A stretch of DNA of 64,000 bases, taken from the NCBI RefSeq assembly GCF_947179165.1, contig NC_077248.1, forward strand, positions 52,419,732 through 52,483,731. Reading direction: 5' to 3'. The notes below the pieces were generated by a model. That model worked only from the letters and a program-made list of their open reading frames with translations, did no database searches and had not been told where the DNA came from. Source of the DNA: Solanum dulcamara. Lineage: Eukaryota > Streptophyta > Magnoliopsida > Solanales > Solanaceae. Made by a program: the position numbers and the translations under genes. This document shows, one piece after another, positions 46,225 to 59,723 of the stretch (the stretch's first letter is position 1; each line of letters begins with the position of its first letter).

Positions 46225-48280
46225 TGTAATATACCTCAAAATGCTCATAAGTGCCTTAAGAATGCCTTGGGAATAGGCCGCTCATGTAATGCATTATCCT
46301 AAATCTTTTTGGAAAATATGAGTTTGGAATATCGATCAAGGGATCAAAACCTGCGGGAAAATAGTATCGGTGGATTTTTAGGACCCATATATCGAAAGAT
46401 AGATTTTTGAAAAAATTGCACAAAACAGTAAAGTGCGTAGCAAGTCCGCATCGCAGACTTGCTTGCCTCTACGTCGCAGACCTGGCAATGTATTTTCTGG
46501 TCGAATTTAGTTTTTAGCAAAGGCACTTTAGACTTTTCCCTAATTGTTAGCTAATGAACCTAGACGTTTTTAGGACCTAATTCAGCTCTATAAAGTAACA
46601 TAAACCTCTAATTCTATTTATTCTTCTACAATTCACCTATTCAAATATTTCTCTCTCTACAAAAGATTCTCAAGGACTACATTGAAGACTTCAAGTAAAT
46701 TCACTCAAGCTCTCCATCAAAATACTCAAGTTCTTCCAAATTATTTGGTGTTCTCACATAAGGTATGTGGGTATTGATTCATGGATTCTTTCATCCATGA
46801 AGCCCAATCAATTTCCCAAGGTTTTCTATCAAATTAAAATATGGTATTTTATGAGTTTTATGATCTCTATTCCTACTGCATGAATTATGATTCAAAGTAA
46901 GAGCATGAGTCTATTTTGATATAAATTAATGGTCATTTTATCGAATTGAAGAGTTTTCCATGAATTTCTCTTATTTTGATTTTTAGGGTTCATGATGTAA
47001 AATATAAGTATTTTCAATTATACTTCCTAATGATATTATCTATATGAATTATGTATGGGCTGAAAGAAAGTTTATGATCATACATATTTTCAAGTCAATT
47101 TCATGATTTTCAAGTCAATTGATCATGCATTCATATCTTACCCTAATTTCAAGTATAAGCTATGACCATAAATTTCCAAGTATGAATTATGTCTATGTAT
47201 GTATGATTTGTAATGTGGAAGGACAATGCCCACATTGCACTCATGTTATAAAAATGAGCTACTCTATGATTTCAAACCTATGATAATGACTATGATATAT
47301 GAAATTATGATTTCTATGTTATGTATGTATTCCATGGGATTTGACTTAGCACCAAATATGGACTTGAGGTGGGAACTCGAAATATGAGATTTTTATATAA
47401 AGTCTCTTATCGCATAACTACGTGCCACCTTAGGTATAAAGGGATCAGAGGTGAATACCCAAATCTCTAAGAGGTAAGTACCCAAAATATCAAGGCTTGG
47501 AGGCGAGTACCCGAGTCTAAGAACTAGGGGTGAGTACCTGATTCACATAACCACTTAGTGGATCTACTTAGGCGTGTAGGAGTCTACCTAGGCAAGTAGT
47601 CTCCCCTATGGGGAGACATTGGGATTCCATGTTATAACTCATATGGTCTTATTGCCGGTTATGGTTCCTATCCCACATATGTATGATCTCTTATGTATGC
47701 TAAGAGTTTAAATTATGCTTTTCAAATGCTTGGGTCAAAATAATTTTCTCATGACTTTACTTACCTCATCTTATCATGTGTTTTACTTGACCATTGCATT
47801 CCATGATTTACGTTGCATGTCACGCCCAAATACTTAGTACATTCTAATGTACTAATACATACTTTTTGCCTACATTATCTCATAATATAGGGGTTGAGGT
47901 TGAAGATCATATTCGACCACATGGCTAGTTAAGCTTTTCTATTCGATGGTGTTTGTGATGAGTCCTCATTTATCAGGTACTAGTCATCGAGTTAGTTATT
48001 GTTTCAAAGACTTTTGTTATGTTTCATATTAAGGGTGAGCTAGGTACATGTCTTAGCCCCTGTCCATACTCATGTGTAGAGGCATCTAGTTGGACAAATG
48101 TTTCAAGTTTATGTTGTCATGTGACATTCTTAAACTTTTATTCATAGTTTAGACTTTCTTATGATGTTTCTGCTTTTATTTTACCTTATATATGCTTATG
48201 ATATGTAAAATAGGCTTGGTTAGAGCCCTTTGGGGTTTTGATCTCCGTATTATGACTAGATCCTAGGTCGAGTCGTGACA
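46225..48280 (+). mobile_element. Solo LTR of family A, inserted in E4
   Basis: It starts TGTAATATACC and ends GAGTCGTGACA, and is the reverse complement of the LTR type at 57545-59546. Target duplications TAATC (46220-46224) and TAATT (48281-48285) differ by one base. Removing the LTR restores a continuous E4 protease-region sequence (CAACCTTTACTAATTTCCCA). Palindromic GC-rich boxes (AAGTCCGCATCGCAGACTTG at about 46442) precede a TATA box TCTATAAAG (46587). About 2,056 bp, no internal region. Confidence 0.85.
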
Positions 48281-49446
48281 TAATTAATTTCCCAGGCTTC
48301 AAGATAAGAAATGAATCTACCCTTAACTGCCAAATCATGACCCTTCCATTCAAGAATAGACTCACTTGGGAATTGAAACTTGACTCTACGAGTTCTATAA
48401 TCTATAGAAACATATAATGCATGAAACCAATCCATCCAAAATAACATCGAAATCTAAAACCTTTAACTTAACAGTCACAACATCAGGCGAATCCTTTAAC
48501 TCCTGGTGAGTTTGAAGGTCACAAAATCTGTCTTTGTGCTGACCGCCACCCGAAGTAGTAGAATTTTAATCCGGATGACCTATAGTTTGGGCTAGAGTCC
48601 AAGGTCTAGTACTACTCCTACACTCCCTTGCATGATGACCCAGTTTTCCACACCTAAAGCAAGCATTCAACCCCGCAAAGCACTCTCCCATATGATTTTC
48701 CCACACTTGGAACACTTGGGAAAAGTAGATGTACTAAAACTACCACCGGGATTAGATTGAGAAGTCCTACCTCACCTTGAACATTCTTGGACTGCCTCCC
48801 TTTTCTAGATGACACTAGGCAGTCCTTTTCCTTATGTACACTTTTTTCACAACTATAACAACTCTTTGTGCCATTCAAGCACTCCCCTACATGGTTTTTA
48901 CCACACTTTCCATATGAGAGGAAGGACTTTTCCTTGCCATCACCCTTCCTAGAAAAAAGGCCAGAAGTCTCCCCCTTTGACATCTTATGGCGGTTAAAGT
49001 CATTACCTTCAATATTACTCCTTTTATTCACCCATTTCCTTTTTTTAACATTCATGTTCACCGGAGTTACTTTGTGTTGATTTAATTGAGCGGTCACAAC
49101 TCTAACCAACCACATGAGGGCATAACGAATCTCCACATTAGAGATATCGACATTTGAAGATGGGTCATCAGGAATAGAAAGGCTACCATCTTGACCAATC
49201 TCTTGGTTTCTTTCTTCTTAATGAGACATATTCTGAAATACGTAGGGTATGAGTTGGAAAGAATTCTTATAGGGTTCAACTCTATCGCATGATGGGATCA
49301 TGAAAGAAGTGATGCTTTTTCTAAAATGCCTCATACCCTCCTATTCATAGATGTGGCGCGCTTCACACCGATGAACAAGACTCTAGTCGATGCGGTATGT
49401 TGGACTCTAAGGACGATTTCAAAATTTTGAGCTTTGATACCAAGTT
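48281..49446 (-). pseudogene. E4 gag and protease remnant with primer site
   Basis: From 49446 in element sense: primer site TGGTATCAAAGC (49442-49431), then gag remnants including two CCHC-like knuckles (CGKNHVGEC and CYSCEKSVHKEKDC, about 48890-48800). Next is the post-active-site part of protease (MDWFHALYVSIDYRTRRVKF, 48440-48380), ending at the solo LTR. The capsid part and the protease active site are missing. Only short frames remain. Confidence 0.7.
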
Positions 49447-52018
49447 TATCATGACCCAAGCCTAGGGCCTAGATGTGACACGATGAATGAGACACCCGAA
49501 GGTACCTCACTCAAGTCTCTTAGCATTCATTTTGCTTTTCATATGTAATGAAATACAATAAAAAGGGGAAATAAAAAAGGGAAATATCATAGAACAAAAT
49601 CCTTAACAGCTTCAAAATATTTTCCATTTATGTCCAAACATACCTCTACTAATAGACTTGGAGGGGGATAAGACATGTCTCTAGCTCATACTCAAAATAA
49701 GTGTCAAGAAATACCATAATAGAAGTCTTAATGTTCTACAAAATATAAGTTTAGAATAAAAAGAATGTTTCTCCAAAAACATGGGAACTCACCACAAGCA
49801 ACCTACAAACTAATCTGAGTTAGCCACGTGGAGGAGATCGAGGAGGAACAACGGTCCCTTCATGGTGATATCATATAGGAAAAAGTATTCGTTAGTACTT
49901 TGAATATACTAAGTATGTAGGTATGCATGACTTTAAGGAATCAATAGGACATTAGCATTATATGCAACATAATTCAATGCATGCATAACCAATCATGGAC
50001 ATAATATTTGAAAACCTTTATTTATGGAAAAATGACCATAAAAAACATTTAATACCATGTGATCTATTACATGTAATCCAACATATCCCCCTATATTGGC
50101 ACGGGGAGACTACTTGCCAGGTAGAACTCCGATCAACTTTAAACATTCTTTAATTTTAACTTTAACATTTGATGGCTTCAAAGACCTAGCCGACAAGGGC
50201 TCCTATGGTGGCACATAGTTAACGTGACATGATACTTAACTTAAGAACCCCTTCGGTTGAGTCCCTATATACATGCTACACTCGGTGCTAGGTCCAAATT
50301 TCATTGAATAACTTTTAAACATCAATATAGCATAAGCATTATATAACTTTAACATTAAACATCAATCGGTGGTATAGCTCGTTAAAACCTTTCATTTATA
50401 ATATCATCATGGCTGCCATACCCTATTTACAATCCTACTAATGAACCTTGATTTATAAGAAAATTAGGTTTATAATCAGTGATGGTATTCCAGGTACCAT
50501 TCTAATCGGACCTACCTTTTCAAAAAATATTCAAAATTATTGATGGCATATAGGAATGTAATACATATCATATCATAATCTTAAATATTTTATTTGATTC
50601 AATGTGAGGATCGTCCTTTCACATTGAAACCTTACTTTGGCTATGAAGACCTTCATCAATCATTTCATAAAGGCTCACCTTCATAAGCATTTACTTCATA
50701 ACATTCATTGGAGTCAAACTTCATTTTAACTTTACTTTATCATAGGAAACTAGGTAGGTTCATTTCACAAAAAGCTTTCAATGCCTTTAAAGACTCTTGC
50801 ATGCATGGGAGTGATGGAAATTAATAAAGTGCACATTCTTAAAGCAACCCACCATATATGTCTTAAAGCTCTTTTCAAGCCTTCATATTGGCACTTTAAT
50901 AACATCATAACTTCATGAAATCAAGAGTGAATATACATCAATATATGTAAGGAAACTTCAAATATATCATAATCTATGCATTTAGAATCATCATGTAAAA
51001 GCCCATAAGATTTCATCATTTAGAATTGAAATGCTAGTTTGAGAAAATATTTGGGCTCCATGGGTGGAAGGACCCATGGATGAAAACCCACATACCTTGA
51101 GAAATAAAACCCTTAATTCAAACTTGAAAAGAAATGAAGGCTTGATATTTTTGGAGTGAAACCCTAGAACCTATCTTGAGGATGAAGGAGACTTTGAGAG
51201 CACTTGGGAGGTTAGGGTTTGAGTTCTTAGGATGAGGGTGAGAGTGAATGAGTGTAGGAAGACTTAGAATCTTTTAGATGGGTAGATTTTTCCTTCGAAA
51301 TGATCACTTTAAGTTAAAATACAGGAAAAAAAGACTAAAATATCCCTTTAAATATCTGGCAAGAATTGGCTTAACGGGGGACCTTCACGGTCCGTGATGC
51401 CCACCACAGACTATGGTGGTGTCCCGTGACTTTGAAAAATATTTTGGAATATATTGCAAAGAAGTCTCTGGCCTTTTTCATGAACGGCCACTATGGACTG
51501 TACTCAGGTTCATGGAAGACCGCCACGGGTTATGGTGCTCACCAATAATCTCAGGGTTTAAACTTGTTGAAAAAGTGGCTTTCACATATGGCCACTATGA
51601 ACCGTATTGTGTTTTATGGAAGTCCACCACTAGTCATGGTCCTCTCCTATCTGAGCAACTTCACTGAAATGGTCATAACGTTTTACTCCAAACTCCAAAT
51701 AAGTTAAACTTTGTGGTGTTGGAAAGAAGACTCAAAGAAATCTAATTTGATCATGCCACCTAACTCTTAATATTCTGAGAGATATGGTCACTTGAAGTTG
51801 ACCATTATACGAACTCATCCTAAAACTTAATTGACAAAATTTCTTTAGACTTGGCTTGTTGTTAGATATCCCTCATGACCCTAAACCGCATCTAATTTCA
51901 TTCAAATATTTAGGAATTGATTCTAACTCATATGTAAAACTAGAAGTCATCGATTTCAAGCCTATACGCATATGGAGAACTGTTCAAGTCTTGGCATAGA
52001 AAATTTTAGGGTGTTACA
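49447..52018 (-). mobile_element. 5' LTR of gypsy element E4 (family B)
   Basis: It is bounded by TATCATGACC (49447; TG changed to TA) and GTGTTACA (52018). The GC-rich palindrome region TTCACGGTCCGTGATGCCCA lies at 51386, and the conserved block at 51675-51755. The flanking bases TCTCA (52019-52023) do not match CTTGT (42281-42285), so the insertion was followed by end loss, or the two LTRs come from recombined elements. Confidence 0.8.
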
Positions 52019-52655
52019 TCTCAGTTGAAGTACAGAGCCTCCCGATCCTAGGGGTCGAAGACCATAATGGGAGCATACTTGGAAAAATTTTGTGAACTTG
52101 AGGGCATACTCCCTCACACTCACACTCCCTTGACAGAGGTTGATGAACTCTTGGATTTTGGCCTCCCAAAGCTCCAAAGGGAAGAAATGGTCTAGGAAGG
52201 CACTTTTGAACTCTTCCCATTCTATCAATCCCCTTTCTTTATTCCTCTCAAAAAACCATTGCTCATACCACACTCGAGCCACGCCTTTTAGTTTGTACAT
52301 CACTAGTTTGACCTTTTCATTTGGTGGCACACCCATGATAGACACAATCCGGTACACCTCATCGATAAATTCCATAGGGTCCACAACTAGCTTAGAACCA
52401 TCGAACTCGGGAGGATTAATCCTTTGAAAAACTCCAATCCAAAAGGATGGATTTTTCACTTGAGGAGGAGGGACACCTTGATTCCCTTGGTAGGCTACAA
52501 CTTGAGCCAATAATTCGATGATGTTGCGGAACTCAGCTTGAGTTACCCCTTCCTCATGATGTAGGATATCTAAAATTAGAAGAGTTTGGTCCGCATCGTT
52601 AATTCTTGCTCTTGGAGGTGCTCTTCCATGAAGAATTATCTAAAGAACATAAAAT
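52019..52655 (-). pseudogene. E5 gag, N-terminal part (interrupted by E4)
   Basis: Read on the minus strand from about 52655: a damaged start, then RINDADQTLL, INPPEFDGSKLVVDPMEFID, VWYEQWFFERNKERG and EWEEFKSAFLDHFFPLELWE. The retained Trp in YEQW is the codon that is a stop in E1, E2, E3 and E6. Similarity fades at DP-D-R near 52040, where E4 begins; gag resumes with TRIIKF at 42285. Capsid role is known for the family. Confidence 0.8.
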
Positions 52656-52850
52656 CGGTTGTTAGTTAGAGGAAAACTTAGTACACTCTAGGGCACGACA
52701 TGAATTGAAAGAAATGAAGACTTTCCTAAACATCCCATAGTCTCTTATTCATAGTTATGGTGTGCATCACAACAATGAACAAGACCTTATTTGATGTGAT
52801 ATGTCGGACTCTGAGGACCATTTCAAAATCTCGTACTCTGATACCAAGTT

Positions 52851-55235
52851 TGGCATGATCTATGCCTAGGGCATAGACATGACATGGCAAATAAGACACT
52901 CGGAGGTACCTCACCCAAGACTCTAAGCATTCATTAAGCATTTTATTGGTAATGATAAACAAATCAAGCAGAAACATAAGGGATATAGGGACTAAGGGGC
53001 TTCACATTTAATAAGAGTCAAAGACAACATAACATCTTTTCCTATGTCTAGCCATACCTTTTACATTAAAAACTTTGCGGGGGCTAAGACATGTTCTTAG
53101 GTTATCCACAAAATTTAGTTCAAAATACCAAAACTCAACGTAAGAGTGTAAACATAACATAAGTTAGATAAGATAGGAGTGTCGTTCCTGGAACATGGGA
53201 ACTCACTAAAGTGGTAGCCTTCATTGATCAACTTAGCCACGGGGAGAAGGGTAAGGAGCGATGCCGGTCCCTACATAGTGATATCATGTAGGCAAAATCA
53301 TGTGTTAGTATTTTAAATGTACTAAGTATGTGAGTATGCTATAAAATGAAGAACATAACTGAGAGACATGGGTAAGCAATATGCAAAAGTGAATGCACGC
53401 ATGAGATATCATCATATGAAACCTTAAATTATTCATTTTATGGAAAACTGACCATAACCAACATTTAAGACCATGCGAGCTATTACATAGAATCCAACAT
53501 ATACCCCTACATTGGAAAGAGGAGTTTAATTGCTAGGTAGAACTCTGATCAACTTTAAACATTCTTTAACTTTAACTTTAACATTTGATGGCTACAAAGG
53601 CCTAGCCGACAAGGGCTCCTATAGTGGCACATAGTTAATGCAACATGAGACTTTACTTAAGAACCCCTTCAGTTGAGTCTCCATCTACATGCTACATTCA
53701 ATGCTAGGTCAAATTCCATGGAATAACATTTGAACATCAACATAGCATAAGTATTATATAACTTTAACATTAACACATCAATCGGTGGAATAGCCCATTA
53801 AAACCTTTGGTTTATAATATCATCATGGTTGTCATACCCCATTTACCATCCTACTAATGAACCTTGATTTATAAGAAAATTAGGTCTACAATCGGTGATG
53901 GTATTTTGGGTACCATGCTAATTGGACCTACTTTTTGGAAAAATGTTCAAAATCATTGACGGTATATAGGGATGTCATACATGTCATATCATAATCTTAA
54001 ACATTTCATTTGATTCAATGTGAGGATTGTCCTTTCACATTGAAACCTTACTTTGGATAAGAAGACTTTTTATCAATCAATCCTTTCATAAAGACTCCCC
54101 TTCATAAGAATTTACTTCATAACATTCATTTAGAGTCAAACTTCACTTCAACTTTGCTTTATCAAAAAAAACTAGGTGGGTTCATTTTGTAAAAACCTTT
54201 CAATTACTTTAAAGAATTCTTGCATGCATGAGAGTAATTGAAATGAATAAAATACACATTCTTAAAGCAACCCACCATATATGTCTTAAAACTCTTTTCA
54301 AGCCTTCATATAGACACTTTAATAACATCATAACTTTATAAAATCAAGAGTTAATATCCATCAATATATGTAAAGAAACTTCAAATATATCATAATCTAT
54401 GTATTAAAAGTCATTATGTAACAACCCATAAGATTTCATCATTTTGAATTGAAATGCTAGGTTGAGAAAACATTTGAAATCGATGGGTGGAAGGACTCAT
54501 GAATGAAAACCCACATACCTTGAGGGAAACAAATTCCCTAAGAATACTTTAGGAAGAAAGGAGCCTTGAATGCCTTGAATTTGAAAACCCTAGTCTTGGC
54601 TTGAACCTCTTGGAAGAACTTGAGAGGAGAGGATTTTTGTTGGAGAAGTTAGAATGAAAAAATGAGGGATTTGAAGGGTTTAGGGTCTTTAGATAAGAGA
54701 ATTCAGTCCTCAAAATGACACCATTTTGATTTAAATTATAGGAAAAGACTAGAATATCCCTTTAAAAATTTGGCCAGAACTGGACTTCACGGTCCGTTAT
54801 GCATATCAAAAACTGTGGTGGGTCCCGTGGTAAAATACATGGAAAAATATTTTGGAAAATGCTGTAGAAAAATCTCTAAAACTTCTTCACGGATGGCCAC
54901 TATGGACGATACTGAGGTTTATGGAAGACCACCACGGGTCATGGTCCTCTCCTGTCTGAGCAGCTTCACTAAAAGGGCCATAACACTTTATTCTGAACTC
55001 CAAATAAGGAAAACTTGATGGCGTTGGAAAGAGAATTCACAGATATTTGATTTGGTAGGTGATGGGACACCTGAGTTTATATATTCAAGGATATATGATC
55101 ACTTAAAGTTGACCTATATAGAATCTTACATTGAAACTCAATCGATAAGGAAGCTTTCAACTTAACTTTGTGCTTAAGGATTCTTGTGTCCCTAAAACAT
55201 CTCCAAATCTATTTCCACACTAAATAATTAACCGT
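52851..55235 (-). mobile_element. 5' LTR of E5 (family B type), end eroded
   Basis: It begins TGGCATGATC beside a primer site (TGGTATCAGA on the minus strand, about 52846-52837). It is collinear with the E4 LTRs up to the conserved block (54976-55060) and a little beyond. The expected GTGTTACA terminus is not found; the sequence passes into the CACGG-rich fragment at 55236. TTCACGGTCCGTTATGC lies at about 54787. Confidence 0.75.
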
Positions 55236-55583
55236 AAATTCCATAAGATAGAATGAATGGACCCCTGGATGGACCATCATCATGGTTCGTGAAAAGCTCC
55301 ATGATCTATGGTGGTCGTCCGTGGCCCTTACCTTAGGATGTTTCCTAAGGGTTTTGGGGAGGGGTCACCATGGAGGTCTTCATGGCCTATGGTTTTCACC
55401 ACGGTCCATGGTCCTTTGTCGTGGTCTTCTCCCTCAAAGTCTGAACCTCTGAATCAATACCACGGTTTCTCACCACGGTCCGTGGTTCTCACCATGGCCC
55501 GTGATGTCTTCCGTAGTCAATCCCTAGTGCCAATTTTTGCAACTTTCTGATATTTTCTCCTTTGATCCTTGGTTTAGGACTTT
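55236..55583. repeat. LTR fragment rich in CCACGGTCCGTGG palindromes
   Basis: At least six variants of CCACGG-T-CCGTGG or CCATGGTCC occur between 55255 and 55505, for example ACCACGGTCCGTGGT at 55472-55486. The composition differs from its neighbours. It seems to be the palindrome zone of another LTR, spliced between the E5 LTR and E6. Confidence 0.55.
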
Positions 55584-57324
55584 CTAAATTTTTGGAAGGA
55601 GATCTATGCCAAATTCAATCTCCCATTCGGAAGGAATACTAGGCAAATCATCAGGAAACACATCAAAGTACTTATTAACTATAGGGACCAACTCAAGAGT
55701 AGGAGTTTTGGAATTAATGTCCCTAACTCGCACCATATGATAAATACACCCTTTGGAAATCATTTTTCGGACCTTAATACATGAAATGAATCGACCCTTA
55801 ACCACTGAATTATTACCCTTCCATTCAAGAATAGGCTCATTAGGTAAGTGAAACTTAACCACACGAGTTCTACAACATATAAATAGGTAAGCGGCATGTA
55901 ACCAATCCATACTAAGAATGATGTCGAAATCAGTAATATCAAGTTCAATAAGGTCACACGGAATAACTTTGTACAAGACCCATATGGGATAATTTCTATA
56001 AGCTCTCTGAGCTAATACCAAACCACCAACGGGAGTATAAACCGAGAAAGGTTCTATTAACACTTCAGGGCACACATCAAATCTCATAGCAATGTAAGGA
56101 GTAATAAAAGACAAGTTGACACCCAGATCAAGAAATACATAAACATCAAAGTTAAACTCATAACATACCCATGACCATATCGGCAGCCTCATTAACCCCT
56201 TACCTACTATGAAGAGCATAGAATTGGTTGTTGCATTGGCCATCCTTAGGTTGAGCTTGGGCGCCTTGTTTCACTTTGCCTCCTATAGGACGACCGTATC
56301 CACCCTTGTTGGCAACAAGAGAGCACTCGGATCGCTTATGGCACATCTTGCCACATCCATAGCAAGCACCTATTCCCATCAAGCACTTTCCTCCATGATT
56401 CCTTCCACACCTTGCACATTTTGGAAAAGAAGAGTTACTAGCATTTACGCCTCCTTCTCCTTGATATTTAGGGTATGGCACCCTATCCTTAGAAAACTTC
56501 TTCCCCAAGTTTTTTTCTTGATGAGAGCGTCCATTGCTACCAATGGTCCTAGCATTAGAGAACCCACCTTCATATCAGGCCCTCTTAGAATCCCTCATTC
56601 TTATTTCCTTGAGCTTTTCTCCTTCAATTTATTTGGAAAAAGTCATAAACTGAGATATTTCCATCTCCTTAACAAGCATAGCGGTGCGATATTCCTTAGC
56701 AAACAAGTCGGACACCCCTGATATGAATTTACTCATTCGGGTACGTGGATCGGCAACTATTGAAGGAGCATACTTGGATAGCTTAGTAAACTTGAGGTCA
56801 TAGTCCCTCATCCCCATATTTCCTTGTCAAAGATTTATGAACTCCAACACTTTAGCCTCCTTTAACTCAAGAGAGAAAAAGTGATCAAGAAAAGTAAGTT
56901 TGAAAGCTTCCCATTTGACAGGACCTTCATCCATCCTCTCCAAATTTCATTGAGTGTACCATATTTGAGCAACACCCTTGAGTTGGTAAGCTGCCAACTC
57001 CTCTTTTTCTTTCAAAGTCAACCCCATAATACTCACTATCTTGTAGTCATCAATGAACTCTTGAGGATCCTCATTGACTTTTGAGCCATGAAACTCCGGA
57101 GAATTCATTCATGCAAAGTCTCTTACTCTTGAGGCTGGAGTGGGAACATTAGGAGGAGCCACAACACCTTGGTTGGTCACCACTCAGGCTAGCATAGTAA
57201 TAGCGGTTCAAAACTTTGCATTAGTTACTTGGTCCAGTAGAAGACCATGGTCTTGAGGAGCCAGGGGAGCTTGGGCTTCATTAACATTATCTCCCTTTGA
57301 AATTGGTGGTCTTCTTGGAGCCAT
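55584..57324 (-). pseudogene. Gag and protease of gypsy element E6, truncated
   Basis: The gag ATG is at 57324 (MAPRRPPISKGDNVNEAQAP). Capsid motifs follow, including IWYTQ then TGA in place of Trp, LDHFFSLEL, and KFTKLSKYAPSIVADPRTRM. Zinc knuckles CARCGRNHGGKC and CYGCGKMCHKRSEC lie at 56420-56320. Protease reads [12 protein letters not shown] (about 56120) with Ser of the usual DSG replaced by Leu, then continues as a clean frame to GIDLLPKI at 55584, where the element is cut before reverse transcriptase. The protease segment (56243-55584) is well preserved. Confidence 0.8.
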
Positions 57325-57526
57325 CTTTCTAAAAAATTGCAAAGAAAGACCGTTAAGGAACAGAAGTCTTAACGTAAACTCTATAGCACAACATGGATCA
57401 TGAAAAAAGTGAGAATTCCTAAATGCCTCATAGCCTCCTACTCATAAGTGTGGTGCGCTTTATACCTATGAATAAGAATATACTTGACGCAGCATCTTGG
57501 ACACCCGAGGACACTAGAAAAACCTT

Positions 57527-57540
57527 ATGCTTTGATACCA
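57527..57540 (-). other. Primer-binding site of E6
   Basis: Minus-strand TGGTATCAAAGCAT matches the initiator tRNA-Met complement with one change. Four bases separate it from the LTR end TGTCACAAACTG (57545). Confidence 0.75.
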
Positions 57541-57544
57541 AGTT

Positions 57545-59546
57545 TGTCACAAACTGACCTAGGGCATAGTCGTAACATGATGATCGAAACACCGAAGAGC
57601 TCCAACCAAGCCTCTTGTACATATCATAAGCATACATATGGTAAAATATAAAATCAAAAACATCATAAGAGAGTCTAAAATATGAATAGATATCTAAAAA
57701 TGTCTTATGACAATATAGACTCGAACATATGTCCAACTAGATGCCTCTAAACATGAGTATGGGCGGGGGCTAAGACATGTCCCTAGCTCACCCTCAATAT
57801 ACAATGTAAACAAAAGTCTTTTGAAAAAAAATAGTAATTAACTTAAAAATCAGTCCCCGATCAATGAGGACTCACCACAAATACAGTCGGATAGAGAACG
57901 CCTACTAGTTACGTGGACGATTAGGATCTTCAACCTCAACTCCTACATTATGAGATAATGTAGGCAAAAAGTATGCATTATTATGTTAGATTGTACTAAG
58001 TATGAGGGTGTGACATGCAATGTAAATCATGGGATGAAAAGGTCAAATAAAACACATGATAAGATGGAATAAGTAAATTCATGAGAAAATCATATTGACC
58101 AAAGCATTTAAAAGCATAAATTTAAAAACATAACATACTTAAGAGATAATACATATGTGGGATAGGAACCATAACCGATAATAAGACCATGCGAGCTATA
58201 ACATGGAATCCTGTTGTCTCCTCATACAAGGAAGAATAGGAGAATCTACTTTCCAAGGTAGACTCTACCCCACTAGGTGGGTCATACATACGTTATATAT
58301 GAATCCAATAGCAAAGCCATGAAGGTAACCTATGGTGGCACGTAATTTATGGGACATGAGGCTGCTACTAAGGCTTTTGATAGGGCTCCCACCTTACTTC
58401 CACTAGGTGTTAAGTCAAATCCCACGGAATACATACATAGTATAGAAATCATAATTACATATATCATAGTCATGATCATAGGTTTGAAATTATAGAGTAG
58501 CTCATTTTCATAACATACTTGTAATGTGAGAATTGTCCTTTCATCATTACAATCATATGTAAATAATTTATATCGTTAGGCCTTAGGTCCCCACATAGGG
58601 CCCTAAGTCATCTTATTTCATAATTTGTATGAAATTCATACCTTGAACTTAGAGTAAAAACTCAATTTGTATAATCAATTGACTTTGAAAATCATGTAAT
58701 TCACTTGAAAACATGCATGATCATAAACTTTATATCAGCCCATACATAATTCATATAGATAATATCCTTTGAAAGTATAATTCAAAATACTCATAATTTA
58801 AATCATGAATCCTAAAAATCAAAATAGGAGAATTCATGGAAAAACTCTTCAATTCAATGCAATAACCATCAATTTATATCAAAATAGACTCATGATCATA
58901 TTTTGAATCGTAATTCATGCAATAGGAATAGGGATCATAAAACTCATAAAATACCATACTTTAATTTCATAGAAAACCTTGAGAAATTGATTGGGCTTCA
59001 TGGATGAAAGAATTCATGAATCAATACTCACATACCTTAAGTGAGAACATCAATTAATTTGGAAGAACTTGAGATTTTAATGGAGAAATTGAGTAGATTA
59101 CTCGAATTCTTCAATGGAAACCCTTGGGAGCTTTTTTGTAGAAAGAAATATTTGATAGATGAATTGTAGAAGAATGAATAGAATTAGGAGTTTAGGTGAA
59201 TTTATAGAGTCGGATTAGGCCCTAAAAATGTCTAGGTTCATTGACTAATAATTTAGGAAATGTCTAAAACGCCTTTTAAAAAAAACTCAACTCGGTCAGA
59301 AAACTCTTCCAGGTCCACAACGTGGACCTATCGCGGACCCTATTATTTCGTAAATTTCTTCAAAAATCTATCTTCTGATATACGGGTCCTAAAAATCCAC
59401 CGAGACCATTTCCCCACAGGTTTTGACCCCTAATTAATATTCCGAACTCAAATTTTCCAAAAAGATTAAGGATAACGCATTACATGAGCGGCTTATTCCC
59501 AAGGCATTCTTAAGGTACTTGTAATTATTTTTTAAGGGATGTTACA
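57545..59546 (-). mobile_element. 5' LTR of E6 (family A, about 2.0 kb)
   Basis: It starts TGTCACAAACTGACCTAGGG and ends GGGATGTTACA. It is the same family as 4302/16367 and, inverted, 46225-48280. GGTCCACAACGTGGACCTAT (59310) forms a palindrome upstream, in LTR sense, of a TATA-like CTCTATAAATTC (about 59208). The partner 3' LTR is absent, consistent with truncation of E6 at 55584. Confidence 0.8.
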
Positions 59547-59723
59547 TTTCGGGTTAGTAGAACTTTGCACATAGCGTTTGACATAGAAGGGGTTAGTATG
59601 GATGTGATTCTTCCCTAAGTTGTAATGGTTTCTCATCATTGGTTTCAAAAAATGTTTAGATCGGCTCATTCCCTCTCCTCTGTGTTGTAGTTCGGGGATG
59701 ACGAGGGGTAAATTGGTATCTAT

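Noticed and set aside
51388..51667. Open frame over the family B palindromes (also at 54770-55018 and 55308-55550)
   Set aside because: Palindrome-rich LTR DNA gives chance open frames; these are not conserved as protein among LTR copies.
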